Part shown: piece after piece, positions 18,757 through 29,111 of the stretch
How the letters are laid out: the number at the start of each line of letters is the position of its first letter
Numbering within the stretch: the first letter of the stretch is position 1
Assembly: GCF_900536025.1 (NCBI RefSeq)
Contig: NZ_UNOZ01000010.1
Span: 1 to 64,000, forward strand
Origin: Pseudomonas reidholzensis
GTDB taxonomy: Bacteria; Pseudomonadota; Gammaproteobacteria; Pseudomonadales; Pseudomonadaceae
Length of the DNA: 64,000 nt
Direction: 5' to 3'
Program-made: the position numbers and the translations under genes
The notes under the pieces: generated by a model
Told to the model about the DNA's origin: nothing
Seen by the model: only the letters and a program-made list of their open reading frames with translations
Databases searched by the model: none

Positions 18757-20190
18757 ATGGCTGGCAAAACGCTCTACGACAAACTCTGGGATGCACATGA
18801 AGTCAAGCGACGCGACGATGGGTCGTCCTTGATCTACATCGATCGCCACATCATTCACGAAGTGACCTCGCCCCAGGCTTTCGAAGGCCTGCGCCTGGCC
18901 AGCCGCAAACCGTGGCGGATCGACGCCAACATCGCCACGCCCGACCACAACGTGCCGACCACGCCTGAGCGCAAGGGCGGCATCGAGGCCATCGTCGACC
19001 AGGTGTCGCGCCTTCAGGTGCAGACCCTCGATGAAAACTGTGACGAATACGGCATCGTCGAATTCAAGATGAACGACGAGCGCCAGGGCATCGTCCACGT
19101 CATCAGCCCGGAGCAGGGCGCTACCTTGCCGGGCATGACCGTGGTCTGCGGCGACTCGCACACCTCGACCCACGGCGCGTTTGGCGCGCTGGCCCACGGC
19201 ATCGGCACCTCCGAGGTCGAGCACGTGCTCGCCACCCAGTGCCTGGTCGCCAAGAAAATGAAGAACATGCTGGTTCGCGTCGAAGGCCAATTGCCTGAGG
19301 GCGTCACCGCCAAGGACATCGTCCTCGCCGTGATCGGCAAGATCGGCACCGCGGGTGGCAACGGCCACGCCATGGAATTCGCCGGCAGCGCCATCCGCGA
19401 GCTGTCGATGGAAGGCCGCATGACCATCTGCAACATGTCCATCGAGGCCGGTGCCCGCGTCGGCCTGGTGGCCGTCGATGACATCACCATCGATTACGTC
19501 GAGGGCCGCCCGTACGCGCCGACCCCGAGCCAGTGGCCGCAAGCGGTTGCCGCCTGGCGCGGGCTGGTGTCTGACGCCGACGCGGTGTTCGACACCGTGG
19601 TCGAGCTCGACGCCGCGCAGATCAAACCGCAAGTCAGCTGGGGCACCTCGCCGGAGATGGTCCTGGCCGTCGACCAGCGCGTGCCGGACCCGGCCGCCGA
19701 GCCTGACCTGATCAAGCGTGGTTCGATCGAGCGCGCGCTCAAGTACATGGGCCTCAACGCCAACCAGGCGATCACCGATATTCGCCTGGACCGGGTGTTC
19801 ATCGGCTCCTGCACCAACTCGCGGATCGAAGACCTGCGCGCTGCTGCCGTCATCGCCAAGGGCCGCAAGGTCGCCGCCAACGTCAAGCAGGCCTTGGTGG
19901 TACCGGGTTCGGGCCTGGTCAAGGCGCAGGCCGAGCGGGAAGGGCTGGACAAGATCTTCATCGAAGCCGGCTTCGAATGGCGTGAACCGGGCTGCTCGAT
20001 GTGCCTGGCGATGAACCCGGACCGCCTGGAAAGCGGCGAGCACTGCGCCTCGACCTCTAACCGCAACTTCGAAGGCCGTCAGGGCGCCGGTGGCCGTACC
20101 CACCTGGTGAGCCCGGCCATGGCCGCCGCCGCCGCGGTGACCGGCCACTTCATCGATGTCCGCGAGTTGATCCAAGGGAGCGCAGCATGA
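18757..20190 (+). CDS. leuC: 3-isopropylmalate dehydratase large subunit
   Basis: With LeuD it isomerises 2-isopropylmalate to 3-isopropylmalate in leucine synthesis. The 477-residue aconitase-fold subunit has the three 4Fe-4S cysteines at 352 (GSCTNSR), 413 and 416 (CSMC), and the [10 protein letters not shown] motif. Start 18757 ([12 protein letters not shown]) is preferred to 18742 because AGGA lies 8 nt upstream and the family begins there. It overlaps leuD by the 4-nt ATGA and faces the LysR gene. Confidence 0.97.
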   Translation: MAGKTLYDKLWDAHEVKRRDDGSSLIYIDRHIIHEVTSPQAFEGLRLASRKPWRIDANIATPDHNVPTTPERKGGIEAIVDQVSRLQVQTLDENCDEYGIVEFKMNDERQGIVHVISPEQGATLPGMTVVCGDSHTSTHGAFGALAHGIGTSEVEHVLATQCLVAKKMKNMLVRVEGQLPEGVTAKDIVLAVIGKIGTAGGNGHAMEFAGSAIRELSMEGRMTICNMSIEAGARVGLVAVDDITIDYVEGRPYAPTPSQWPQAVAAWRGLVSDADAVFDTVVELDAAQIKPQVSWGTSPEMVLAVDQRVPDPAAEPDLIKRGSIERALKYMGLNANQAITDIRLDRVFIGSCTNSRIEDLRAAAVIAKGRKVAANVKQALVVPGSGLVKAQAEREGLDKIFIEAGFEWREPGCSMCLAMNPDRLESGEHCASTSNRNFEGRQGAGGRTHLVSPAMAAAAAVTGHFIDVRELIQGSAA

Positions 20191-20831
20191 AAGCCTTTAC
20201 CCAGCACACCGGCCTCGTCGCGCCGTTGGACCGTGCCAACGTCGACACCGACCAGATCATCCCCAAGCAGTTTCTCAAGTCGATCAAGCGCACCGGCTTT
20301 GGCCCCAACCTGTTCGACGAGTGGCGCTACCTGGATGTCGGCCAGCCGTACCAGGACAACAGCAAGCGCCCGTTGAACAAGGACTTCGTGCTCAACCACG
20401 ACCGTTACCAGGGTGCCAGCGTGCTGATCGCCCGGGAAAACTTCGGCTGCGGTTCGAGCCGCGAGCACGCGCCGTGGGCGTTGGACGAATACGGCTTCCG
20501 TAGCGTGATCGCGCCGAGCTTTGCCGACATCTTCTTCAACAACAGCTTCAAGAACGGCCTGCTGCCGATCATCCTCAGCGATGAGGAAGTCGACGAACTG
20601 TTCAAGCAGGTCGAGGCGATGCCGGGCTACCAGTTGACCGTCGACCTGCAGGCGCAGGCGGTGACCCGTCCGGATGGCAAGGTGCTGCACTTTGAAATCG
20701 ACGCGTTCCGCAAGCATTGCCTGCTCAATGGCTTCGATGACATCGGCCTGACCTTGCAGGATGCCGAGGCCATCAAAGGCTTCGAACAGCAGCATCGCGT
20801 CAGCCAGCCCTGGTTGTTCCGCGACGCCTGA
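20187..20831 (+). CDS. leuD: 3-isopropylmalate dehydratase small subunit
   Basis: The swivelling small subunit of isopropylmalate isomerase, 214 residues. It shows the substrate-recognition segments [15 protein letters not shown] and [18 protein letters not shown]. Translation is coupled to leuC through the ATGA overlap at 20187-20190. A single REP palindrome follows, then a methyltransferase gene that separates it from leuB. Confidence 0.97.
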   Translation: MKAFTQHTGLVAPLDRANVDTDQIIPKQFLKSIKRTGFGPNLFDEWRYLDVGQPYQDNSKRPLNKDFVLNHDRYQGASVLIARENFGCGSSREHAPWALDEYGFRSVIAPSFADIFFNNSFKNGLLPIILSDEEVDELFKQVEAMPGYQLTVDLQAQAVTRPDGKVLHFEIDAFRKHCLLNGFDDIGLTLQDAEAIKGFEQQHRVSQPWLFRDA

Positions 20832-20848
20832 GGCCTGTAGTTGATCGT

Positions 20849-20886
20849 GCTGGCCTCTTCGCGGGCTTGCCCCGCGAAGAGGCTGG
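20849..20886. repeat. Single REP palindrome
   Basis: CTGGCCTCTTCGCGGG and CCCCGCGAAGAGGCTGG form a perfect inverted repeat between leuD and the methyltransferase gene. It has a TTGC loop in place of the usual TAAACCCGC half, so it is a variant of the local REP family. Confidence 0.85.
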
Positions 20887-20917
20887 TACCGGCACACCGA
20901 GATAAAAGGATTGATCC

Positions 20918-21682
20918 ATGACCAGCAGCACCCACACCGACGTCGTCCAGCGCCAGTTCGGCGAGCAGGCCAGCGCTTACCTGAGCAGCGCCGTGCACGC
21001 CCAGGGCAGTGAATTCGCGCTGCTCCAGGCCGAGCTGGCCGGCCACGCCGAGGCCTGCGTGCTGGACCTGGGCTGTGGTGCCGGTCATGTCAGTTTCCAC
21101 ATCGCGCCACTGGTCGCCGAGGTGGTCGCCTACGACCTCTCGCAATCGATGCTCGACGTGGTCGCCAGCGCCGCCGCCGCGCGCGGCCTGGCCAATATCA
21201 GCACCGAGTGTGGCGCGGCCGAGCGCTTGCCGTTCGCCGACGCCACGTTCGATTTCGTCTTCAGCCGCTACTCGGCGCATCACTGGAGCGACCTCGGCCT
21301 GGCCCTGCGCGAAGTGCGCCGGGTACTTAAGCCGGGTGGGGTGGCGGCCTTCGTCGACGTCATGTCGCCGGGCAGCCCGCTGCTCGACACCTACCTGCAA
21401 AGCGTCGAAGTGCTGCGCGACACCAGCCATGTGCGCGACTATAGCGCCGCCGAGTGGCAGCGCCAGGTCAGCGAAGCCGGCCTGCATGTACGCAGCCACA
21501 GTCGCCAGCGCCTGCGCCTGGAGTGGCAGACCTGGGTCGAACGCATGCGTACCCCAGAGCCGCTGCGCGTGGCGATTCGCCAATTGCAGCAAGCCATGGG
21601 CGAGGAAGTGCGGCAGTATTACCAGATCGAAGCCGACGGCTCGTTCAGCACCGATGTCCTGGTGATGTGGGCTGAGCGCTAG
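20918..21682 (+). CDS. Class I SAM-dependent methyltransferase
   Basis: A 254-residue methyltransferase of the UbiE/BioC-like type. SAM-binding motif I is [10 protein letters not shown] (about 48-57), the acidic motif II is [11 protein letters not shown], and motif III-IV is [13 protein letters not shown]. The post-motif [12 protein letters not shown] is also typical. The substrate is not determinable. It lies between leuD and leuB on the same strand, inserted into the leucine genes, yet no leucine-pathway step needs methylation. A Shine-Dalgarno-like AAAGGA precedes the ATG. Confidence 0.85.
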   Translation: MTSSTHTDVVQRQFGEQASAYLSSAVHAQGSEFALLQAELAGHAEACVLDLGCGAGHVSFHIAPLVAEVVAYDLSQSMLDVVASAAAARGLANISTECGAAERLPFADATFDFVFSRYSAHHWSDLGLALREVRRVLKPGGVAAFVDVMSPGSPLLDTYLQSVEVLRDTSHVRDYSAAEWQRQVSEAGLHVRSHSRQRLRLEWQTWVERMRTPEPLRVAIRQLQQAMGEEVRQYYQIEADGSFSTDVLVMWAER

Positions 21683-21735
21683 TTTTTTCCGGTGGGGCCG
21701 AGCGGGCCGCGCCGTTTGAATGGATAGAGGAAAGC

Positions 21736-22818
<1,083 letters not shown>

Positions 22819-22824
22819 TCTCTC

Positions 22825-22865
22825 TGGCCCGCCGCCGATCTCTCTCGGTGGCGGCCCACTTTTAG
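22825..22865 (+). terminator. Terminator-like hairpin between leuB and asd
   Basis: GGCCCGCCGCCGA and TCGGTGGCGGCCC pair with a TCTCTC loop and are followed by ACTTTTA. It probably ends most leuB transcripts before asd, which starts at 22882. Confidence 0.65.
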
Positions 22866-22881
22866 CAAAGGTGTAGTTGCG

Positions 22882-23994
22882 ATGAAACGTGTAGGTCTGA
22901 TCGGTTGGCGTGGGATGGTCGGGTCCGTGCTTATGCAGCGGATGCTCGAGGAGCAGGATTTCGACCTGATCGAGCCGGTGTTCTTCACCACCTCCAATGT
23001 GGGTGGCCAGGGTCCGAACGTGGGCAAGGACATTGCTCCGCTCAAGGACGCGTACAACATTGAAGAACTGAAGACCCTCGACGTCATTCTGACCTGCCAG
23101 GGCGGCGACTACACCAACGAGGTCTTCCCCAAGCTGCGCGAAGCCGGCTGGCAGGGTTACTGGATCGATGCGGCCTCGTCGCTGCGCATGCAGGATGACG
23201 CGGTGATCATCCTCGACCCGGTCAACCGCAAGGTCATCGACCAGCAGCTGGATGCCGGGACCAAGAACTACATCGGCGGCAACTGCACCGTCAGCCTGAT
23301 GCTGATGGGCCTGGGTGGCCTGTTCGAAGCCGGCCTGGTCGAGTGGATGAGCGCCATGACCTACCAGGCGGCCTCCGGTGCCGGCGCGCAGAACATGCGT
23401 GAGCTGATCAAGCAGATGGGCGGCATCAATGCGGCGGTCACCGAGGAGTTGGCCAACCCGGCCAGCGCCATCCTCGACATCGACCGCAAGGTCGCCGAGG
23501 CCATGCGCAGCGAAGCGTTCCCGACCGAGAACTTCGGTGTACCGCTGGCCGGCAGCCTGATCCCATGGATCGACAAAGAGCTGCCGAACGGCCAGAGCCG
23601 TGAAGAATGGAAGGCCCAGGCCGAGACCAACAAGATCCTCGGCCGCTTCAAGAGCCCGATCCCGGTCGACGGTATCTGCGTGCGCATCGGCGCCATGCGT
23701 TGCCACAGCCAGGCGCTGACCATCAAGCTGAACAAGGACGTGCCGCTGGCCGACATCGAAGGCATGATCAGCCAGCACAACCCTTGGGTGAAGCTGGTGC
23801 CGAACCAGCGTGAGATCAGCATGCAGGAGCTGAGCCCGACCAAGGTCACCGGTACCCTCAATGTGCCGGTCGGCCGTCTGCGCAAGCTCAACATGGGCTC
23901 GCAGTACCTGGGCGCGTTCACCGTTGGCGACCAGCTGCTGTGGGGCGCCGCCGAGCCGCTGCGGCGCATGCTGCGGATCCTGCTGGAGCGTTGA
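22882..23994 (+). CDS. asd: Aspartate-semialdehyde dehydrogenase
   Basis: Reduces aspartyl phosphate with NADPH to aspartate semialdehyde, the branch point to lysine/diaminopimelate, threonine and methionine. The 370-residue product is of the E. coli type. It has the NADP motif [10 protein letters not shown], catalytic Cys135 in GGNCTVSLM, and the [11 protein letters not shown] segment with the catalytic His. It is therefore the working enzyme, in contrast to the usg-like paralogue at 25072-26076. A strong terminator follows. Confidence 0.97.
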   Translation: MKRVGLIGWRGMVGSVLMQRMLEEQDFDLIEPVFFTTSNVGGQGPNVGKDIAPLKDAYNIEELKTLDVILTCQGGDYTNEVFPKLREAGWQGYWIDAASSLRMQDDAVIILDPVNRKVIDQQLDAGTKNYIGGNCTVSLMLMGLGGLFEAGLVEWMSAMTYQAASGAGAQNMRELIKQMGGINAAVTEELANPASAILDIDRKVAEAMRSEAFPTENFGVPLAGSLIPWIDKELPNGQSREEWKAQAETNKILGRFKSPIPVDGICVRIGAMRCHSQALTIKLNKDVPLADIEGMISQHNPWVKLVPNQREISMQELSPTKVTGTLNVPVGRLRKLNMGSQYLGAFTVGDQLLWGAAEPLRRMLRILLER

Positions 23995-24011
23995 TTGCGC
24001 TTGGCTGGACC

Positions 24012-24047
24012 AAAAACCCGCGCTTGTGATGAGCGCGGGTTTTTTTT
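24012..24047 (+). terminator. Rho-independent terminator of asd
   Basis: AAAAACCCGCGCTT and GAGCGCGGGTTTTTTTT pair around a short loop; a strong GC stem with an eight-T tail. Confidence 0.95.
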
Positions 24048-24080
24048 GCGTGTGTTCGGTGTGGATGCGTTGGGCTTAGG

Positions 24081-24923
24081 GGGCTTATCCGTTCCATGTA
24101 GTGGCGCTTATGACCCCTTCCGCCTTTACGGCGTCCTACTTTTTTCTTGGAAAAAGTAGGCAAAACCGCTGGCTCCCATATACGGCCCTCCGCTGCGCTA
24201 CGGGTTCCCTCACTCCGGTCTTGCTCCCGCGAGGACCGCGCCGGACGGGCCTTCCTGGCCCGCGGCGCTTGCCGGCCATCCATGGCCGTCACCTCGCTCC
24301 GCAAGACCTCCGTTCGGCCTCCTGAGGTCGCCAAGTTAGGGGTGGCGCCTGGGCTGGCGTTATCTTCGATAGTGGCATGGGTGGTGGATAGCTTGGCCTC
24401 TTCGCGGGTAAACCCGCTCCCACAGGGACCGTGGTGGCCTTACGGTCAGCAGTGAACCTGTGGGAGCGGGTTTACCCGCGAAGAGGCCGGTATTGCGAAT
24501 ACAAATTCTGGCGCTGACGCGCTGTACCGCCCTTATAACCCCGCGAGAGCGAAGCGATTCGCCAGCCGTTGCCCTGGCCTTTGATCTGGCCTTTGATCTG
24601 GCCTTTGATCTGGCCTTTGATCTGGCCTTTGATCTGGCCTTTGATCTGGCTTGTGATCTTGATCTACTGCGACTTCAGGAGGCCGAGCGGAGGTCTTGCG
24701 AAGCGAGGTGACGGCCAGGAAGGCCGGCAAGGGCTGCGGGCCAGGAAGGCCCGTACAGCCCGGTCCTCGCGGGAGCAAGACCGGAGTGAGGGAACCCGCA
24801 GCGCAGCGGAGGGCCGGATGCAGGAGCCGAGACCTTTTGGTTACTTTTGGGGCGTTTGCCAAAAGTGACCCGCCGTAAGGGCGGAAGGGGCCAGTGGCAG
24901 CCCCACATCAACCGGATAAGCCC
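24081..24923. repeat. Large structured interspersed repeat (copy C, full length)
   Basis: An 843-bp element between asd and the usg-like gene. The two arms are long inverted repeats: GGGCTTATCC at 24081 mirrors GGATAAGCCC at 24914-24923. Between them lie a connector, a REP pair (24391-24490), a second connector and a 12-bp tandem array (24575-24658). Left-arm hairpin 24238-24268 has the outer stem GCGCCG/CGGCGC; right-arm hairpin 24731-24761 has GGGCTG/CAGCCC. Each arm also carries an A/T hairpin (CCTACTTTTT/AAAAAGTAGG on the left, ACTTTTGG/CCAAAAGT on the right). No protein gene is credible here. Confidence 0.88.
24575..24658. repeat. Tandem array of a 12-bp unit
   Basis: Six exact copies of TGGCCTTTGATC followed by one altered copy, TGGCTTGTGATC. 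The same place in copies B (14045-14090) and D (38385-38430) holds only degenerate, shorter versions, so the array has expanded in this element. Confidence 0.92.
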
Positions 24924-25071
24924 AACGATCGAAACGCGCTACCCCGGCATCTATCCAATAATCCCTAATTAACCTTTCGCTATCCGGCGTTTGCTGGATA
25001 AACCCAAGGTACCCCCCGCAGGAGAATCCAAGTAAAGTGCCGCTCCCGCCGTTCCAGCAGAGGATTTCCCC

Positions 25072-26076
25072 ATGACCCAACCCCTAGACATCGCCGTCAT
25101 CGGCGCCACCGGTAGCGTCGGTGAAACCCTCGTGCAGATCCTCGAAGAGCTCAACTTCCCGGTCAAGACCCTGCACCTGCTGGCGAGCATGGAATCCGCC
25201 GGCAGCAGCGTCATGTTCGCCGGGAAGAAAGTCCGTGTGCGTGAAGTCGACAGCTTCGACTTCAGCCAGGCCAAGCTGGCCTTCTTTGCCGCGGGCGCCG
25301 CCGTCAGCCTCAGCTTCGCCGCCAAGGCGCACGCCGCCGGGTGCACCGTCATCGACCTCTCTGGCGGCCTCGACCAGGCCCTGGCGCTGGTCCCAGAGGC
25401 CAACGGCGAGCAGCTCGCCACGCTGACCCTGCCCGCACTGATCACCAGCCCCAGCGCTGGCGCCGTCGCCCTTGCGGTGGTCCTGGCGCCCCTCAAGGGC
25501 CTGCTCGACATCGAGCGCGTGCAGGTGGTGGCCAGCCTGGCCGTTTCGGCCCAGGGCAAGGAGGCGGTCGGCGAGCTCGCCCGGCAGACCGCCGAGCTGC
25601 TCAACGCGCGCCCGCTGGAGCCGCGCTTCTTCGATCGGCAGATCGCCTTCAACCTGCTGGCTCAGGTCGGTGCCAGCGACGCGCAGGGCCACACGGCCGT
25701 CGAGCGTCGCCTGGTGAGTGAGCTGCGGGTGCTGCTGGGCCTGCCGACGCTGAAGATTTCCGTGACCTGTGTTCAAGTCCCGGTGTTTTTCGGCGATAGC
25801 TTGAGTGTGGCCGTGCAAAGCCGTCGTCCGGTGGACCTGGCCGCGGTCAACCAGGCCCTGGAGGCCGCCGAGAGCGTCGAATTGGTCGAACCCGACGATT
25901 ATCCGACGCCTGTCGGTGACGCAGTGGGCCAAGACGTGGTCTATGTTGGTCGTGTACGTCATGGTATTGATGAACAAGAGCAGCTAAACCTCTGGCTGAC
26001 CACCGACAATGTGCGCAAGGGTGCGGCGCTCAACGCCGTGCAAGTCGCCCAATTGTTGATTAAACACATGGCGTAA
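25072..26076 (+). CDS. usg: USG-1-like aspartate-semialdehyde dehydrogenase homologue, probably inactive
   Basis: A 334-residue protein with the ASADH fold: the NADP motif IGATGSVGETL is at the N-terminus. The catalytic region is altered. The active-site Cys of NPNCST is replaced (SPSAGA, Ala129). In the segment that normally reads R-x-P-V-x-x-x-H, Arg is Gln235 and His is Asp242 (CVQVPVFFGDS). It therefore should not make aspartate semialdehyde. In E. coli the similar protein USG-1 is encoded next to truA; here fimV lies between. It is followed by fimV after 72 bp. A structural or regulatory role, or a different reaction, is inferred. Confidence 0.88.
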   Translation: MTQPLDIAVIGATGSVGETLVQILEELNFPVKTLHLLASMESAGSSVMFAGKKVRVREVDSFDFSQAKLAFFAAGAAVSLSFAAKAHAAGCTVIDLSGGLDQALALVPEANGEQLATLTLPALITSPSAGAVALAVVLAPLKGLLDIERVQVVASLAVSAQGKEAVGELARQTAELLNARPLEPRFFDRQIAFNLLAQVGASDAQGHTAVERRLVSELRVLLGLPTLKISVTCVQVPVFFGDSLSVAVQSRRPVDLAAVNQALEAAESVELVEPDDYPTPVGDAVGQDVVYVGRVRHGIDEQEQLNLWLTTDNVRKGAALNAVQVAQLLIKHMA

Positions 26077-26148
26077 AAGATACTGCTGTGCAATTTTTGT
26101 CCTGCACCACACGCAGGTTTCGGGACGATTCATACAAGGGAAGAGGTC

Positions 26149-28905
26149 ATGCTTCGAATTCGCAAACTGGTTCTGGCCATGGCGGCAGCGTCGGCGCTGT
26201 CGTCTGGCATGGCGAATGCCCTGGGACTGGGTGAGCTGACCCTGAAGTCGGCACAGAACCAGCCGCTGGACGCCGAGATCGAGCTGCTCGACGTGCGCGA
26301 CCTTTCCGCAGGCGAGGTGGCGCCAAGCCTCGCCTCGCCAGAAGACTTCGCCAAGGCCGGGGTGGCCTATCCACCCTATGTCGAAGACCTGACGTTCACC
26401 CCGGTGATCAACCCCAACGGCAAGAGTGTGCTGCGGGTTACCTCCAGCCGCCCGCTGAGCGAGCCGGTGGTCAAGTTCCTGGTCCAGGTGATGTGGCCAC
26501 AGGGCCGCCTGCTGCGCGACTACAGCGTGCTGCTCGACCAGGCCAAGGCCCAGGGCGAACAGCCGGCCGCGGGCAACATCGCCCCGGCGGTGAGCGGTGC
26601 CGGCAACTACACCACCAAGCGCCGTGACACCCTCTGGCAGATTGCCGCGCGCAACAGCCAGGGCGGCTCGGTGCAGCAGACCATGCTGGCGATCCAGGCG
26701 TTGAACCCGGACGCCTTCATCGGCAACAACATCAACCAGTTGAAGGTCGGCCAGGTCTTGCGCCTGCCTGACCAGCAGCAGATCCAGAGCATCGCCCAGG
26801 GCGAGGCCAACCGTGACGTGGCCGAGCAGTATGCGGCCTGGCGCGAAGGGCGCCGGCTGGGGCCGCGTGCCCGTCAGCTGGATGCCACCCGCCGTGGCGC
26901 GGCCGAAGCGGCGCCGTCGCGGATCGCCCAAGGTGACAACCTGCGCCTGGTCACCCCGGGTAGCCAGGGCAGCAAAGGCGCGGCCAAGGCGATCAACGAC
27001 AAGTTGGCGGTCGCCCAGGAGAGCCTCGACACCAGCCGTCGTGACAACGACGAACTGAAGAGCCGGATGACCGACCTGCAGAGCCAGCTGGACAAGCTAC
27101 AGCGTCTGATCGACCTGAAGAACGACCAGCTGGCGCGCCTCGAAGCCCAGGGCGCCGCCGACCCAGCGGCACCCGTCGCCGCAGTGCCCGGTGAGCCTGC
27201 GCCGGCTGAACCGGCACCGGCTGCCGAGGCCCAGCCGACCCCGGCCGAGCCTGTGGTTGCACCGGCGCCGGCCGCGGTCGATACCGCGCCCGCGACGCCT
27301 GCCCCGGAAGCGGCCAAATCAGAACAGAACGCCCTCGACGAACTGCTCGGCAACCCTTGGCTGCTGGCGCTGATCGCTGGCTCCACGTTCCTCGTGCTGC
27401 TGCTCCTGGTGCTGCTGCTGATGCGCCGGCGCAAGGCCCAGCAGGAAGCCGAGAAGCACCTGCGCATGGCCCGTGCCTTGTCGGAGGACGGTGAGCGTGG
27501 CCCGGACCGGGATCTGCCGGACGACAGCTTCGATGGCCTGGACATGTCGGCCCCGAGCGTGACGCTGGCGCCTGCTTTCGTGGCGGCGTCTGCAGCGGCG
27601 GCGACGGCGGCGGAGAAACCGACCGTGTTCGAGGCGCCTGTGGTCGAGCCGCTGGTGCAGCCTGAAGCAGCCCAGGACCCGTTCGCCGAACTGCTGGCCG
27701 AAGCTGACCAGAGCCTGGCGCAAGGTCGCCTGAACCATGCTGCCGACCTGCTCGAGCCGGCGGTGGCGGCAGCGCCTGAGCGCGCTGATCTGCGCTTGAA
27801 ACTGATGGAAGTGTACGCCCGTCAGGGTGACCAGAACGCCTTTGCCGAGCAGGAGCGGCAACTGGACGCCACTGAGGACAACCAGGCCCAGGTCGAGTCG
27901 CTGCGCGAGCGCTTCCCGGCGATGGTCGCGGTGGCCGCTGTCGGTCTGGGTGCCGCTGCGTTGGCCGCAGAGCTGGACGAGCAGTACGTCCAGGAACTGC
28001 TGCAGGACGAGCAGGATGTTCCGGCTGTTGATGATCTTGAGCCGGAGCCGGAGCCCGAACTGGAATCCGAACCCGAGCCGGTCGTCGAGCCCGAGCCTGT
28101 GCTCGATGACCTCGAAGCTGATCCGCTGCTGGAGCCTGAGGCGCCGTTGTCGGTGGATGTCGAGCCGATCGAAGCGAGCGACCTGGACAGTGCGTTTGAC
28201 CTGAGCCTGGACGACGACCTGCCGACGGACGATCCGCTCGACACGCCGATGCTCGACGACATTGCGCTGGAGCCCGAGGTTGAGATCGAGCCTGAGCCTG
28301 AGCTGACCGAGACGCCCGAGCCGGTTGTCGCCGACACGGATGCCGATGACGATTTCGAAGCGCTGCTGGCACAGGCACAGGCCCAGGCCGAGCCGACGAG
28401 CGTCGACGACCTGGCCGACTTCGACCTGGATGTCGGTGAGCCCGCTTCGCCAGCCCCTGTTGAAGAAGCCCCGGTGGATGTGGCTGCAGAACTGGCTGCG
28501 TTCGACGAGATCCCTGAGTTCGACCCGATCTCTGAGCTGGAGCTGCCGGACGACTTCGACCTGTCGCTGTCGCTGGACGACGACTCGCCGGCGGCGAAGA
28601 ACTTCGCCTCCGAGCTGAGCGACGTCAACGCCGAACTCGACAAGCTCTCGCAGAACCTCGAAACCCCCTCGCTGGAGCCGCAGTTCACCGCGGCGGATGC
28701 GGCGCTGGAGCCAGAGCCGCTGGATGACCTGGACTTCGACTTCTTCTCCGGCGCGGACGAAGTGGCCACCAAGCTCGACCTGGCACGTGCCTACATCGAC
28801 ATGGGTGATCACCAGGGCGCGCGGGACATCCTCGATGAAGTGGTCAAGGATGGCAGCGACACCCAGCGCGGCGAGGCTGAAGAGATGTTGTCCCGGTTGG
28901 TGTAA
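26149..28905 (+). CDS. fimV: Peptidoglycan-binding polar hub protein FimV
   Basis: A 918-residue inner-membrane protein needed in Pseudomonas for type IV pilus function and polar organisation. A signal peptide ends near ALSSGMANA. The periplasmic part holds a FimV N-terminal region and a LysM domain at about 150-205 (DTLWQIAARN to VLRLPD). A coiled coil spans about 285-335 and a Pro/Ala-rich stretch follows. One transmembrane helix lies at about 405-425. The long cytoplasmic part is strongly acidic (repeated EPEPE and DDLE runs) and ends in the conserved TPR-like FimV C-terminal domain (about 865-918). It lies between usg and truA, a conserved Pseudomonas neighbourhood. Confidence 0.94.
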   Translation: MLRIRKLVLAMAAASALSSGMANALGLGELTLKSAQNQPLDAEIELLDVRDLSAGEVAPSLASPEDFAKAGVAYPPYVEDLTFTPVINPNGKSVLRVTSSRPLSEPVVKFLVQVMWPQGRLLRDYSVLLDQAKAQGEQPAAGNIAPAVSGAGNYTTKRRDTLWQIAARNSQGGSVQQTMLAIQALNPDAFIGNNINQLKVGQVLRLPDQQQIQSIAQGEANRDVAEQYAAWREGRRLGPRARQLDATRRGAAEAAPSRIAQGDNLRLVTPGSQGSKGAAKAINDKLAVAQESLDTSRRDNDELKSRMTDLQSQLDKLQRLIDLKNDQLARLEAQGAADPAAPVAAVPGEPAPAEPAPAAEAQPTPAEPVVAPAPAAVDTAPATPAPEAAKSEQNALDELLGNPWLLALIAGSTFLVLLLLVLLLMRRRKAQQEAEKHLRMARALSEDGERGPDRDLPDDSFDGLDMSAPSVTLAPAFVAASAAAATAAEKPTVFEAPVVEPLVQPEAAQDPFAELLAEADQSLAQGRLNHAADLLEPAVAAAPERADLRLKLMEVYARQGDQNAFAEQERQLDATEDNQAQVESLRERFPAMVAVAAVGLGAAALAAELDEQYVQELLQDEQDVPAVDDLEPEPEPELESEPEPVVEPEPVLDDLEADPLLEPEAPLSVDVEPIEASDLDSAFDLSLDDDLPTDDPLDTPMLDDIALEPEVEIEPEPELTETPEPVVADTDADDDFEALLAQAQAQAEPTSVDDLADFDLDVGEPASPAPVEEAPVDVAAELAAFDEIPEFDPISELELPDDFDLSLSLDDDSPAAKNFASELSDVNAELDKLSQNLETPSLEPQFTAADAALEPEPLDDLDFDFFSGADEVATKLDLARAYIDMGDHQGARDILDEVVKDGSDTQRGEAEEMLSRLV

Positions 28906-28920
28906 GGCGTGACGGCAGCG

Positions 28921-29020
28921 TCGCGCTTTTCGCGGGTAAACCCGCTCCCACAGGTTTGGCGCAAGCGTTGAGGTTTGCATCTGCCCTGTGGGAGCGGGTT
29001 TACCCGCGAAAAGGGCGACG
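28921..29020. repeat. REP pair between fimV and truA
   Basis: Two inverted REP units, GCGGGTAAACCCGCTCCC and GGGAGCGGGTTTACCCGC, flank a spacer of about 30 bp. The outer flanks also pair (CGTCGCGCTTTTC with GAAAAGGGCGACG). Confidence 0.92.
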
Positions 29021-29042
29021 CGCAGGCACTAGCAACCCCCGC

Positions 29043-29066
29043 AACGGCAGCCAGATGGCTGCCGTT
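29043..29066. terminator. Perfect hairpin upstream of truA
   Basis: AACGGCAGCCA and TGGCTGCCGTT are an 11-bp perfect inverted repeat with almost no spacer, followed by GTCGTTATACTG. It may terminate fimV transcripts; the adjacent GTTATACTG resembles a -10 element for truA. Confidence 0.55.
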
Positions 29067-29111
29067 GTCGTTATACTGCCGCCTTTCGTTCCATCCACAG
29101 GTTTCAGCTAC

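Noticed and set aside
24575..24658. CRISPR-like direct repeats
   Set aside because: The 12-bp units are contiguous with no spacers, and no cas gene is present.
24081..24923. Insertion sequence or prophage remnant
   Set aside because: The inverted arms suggested an IS, but there is no transposase frame, no obvious target duplication and no phage gene nearby.
27319..28980. 553-codon frame on the minus strand opposite fimV
   Set aside because: Mirror image of the acidic fimV C-terminal codons; no independent evidence.
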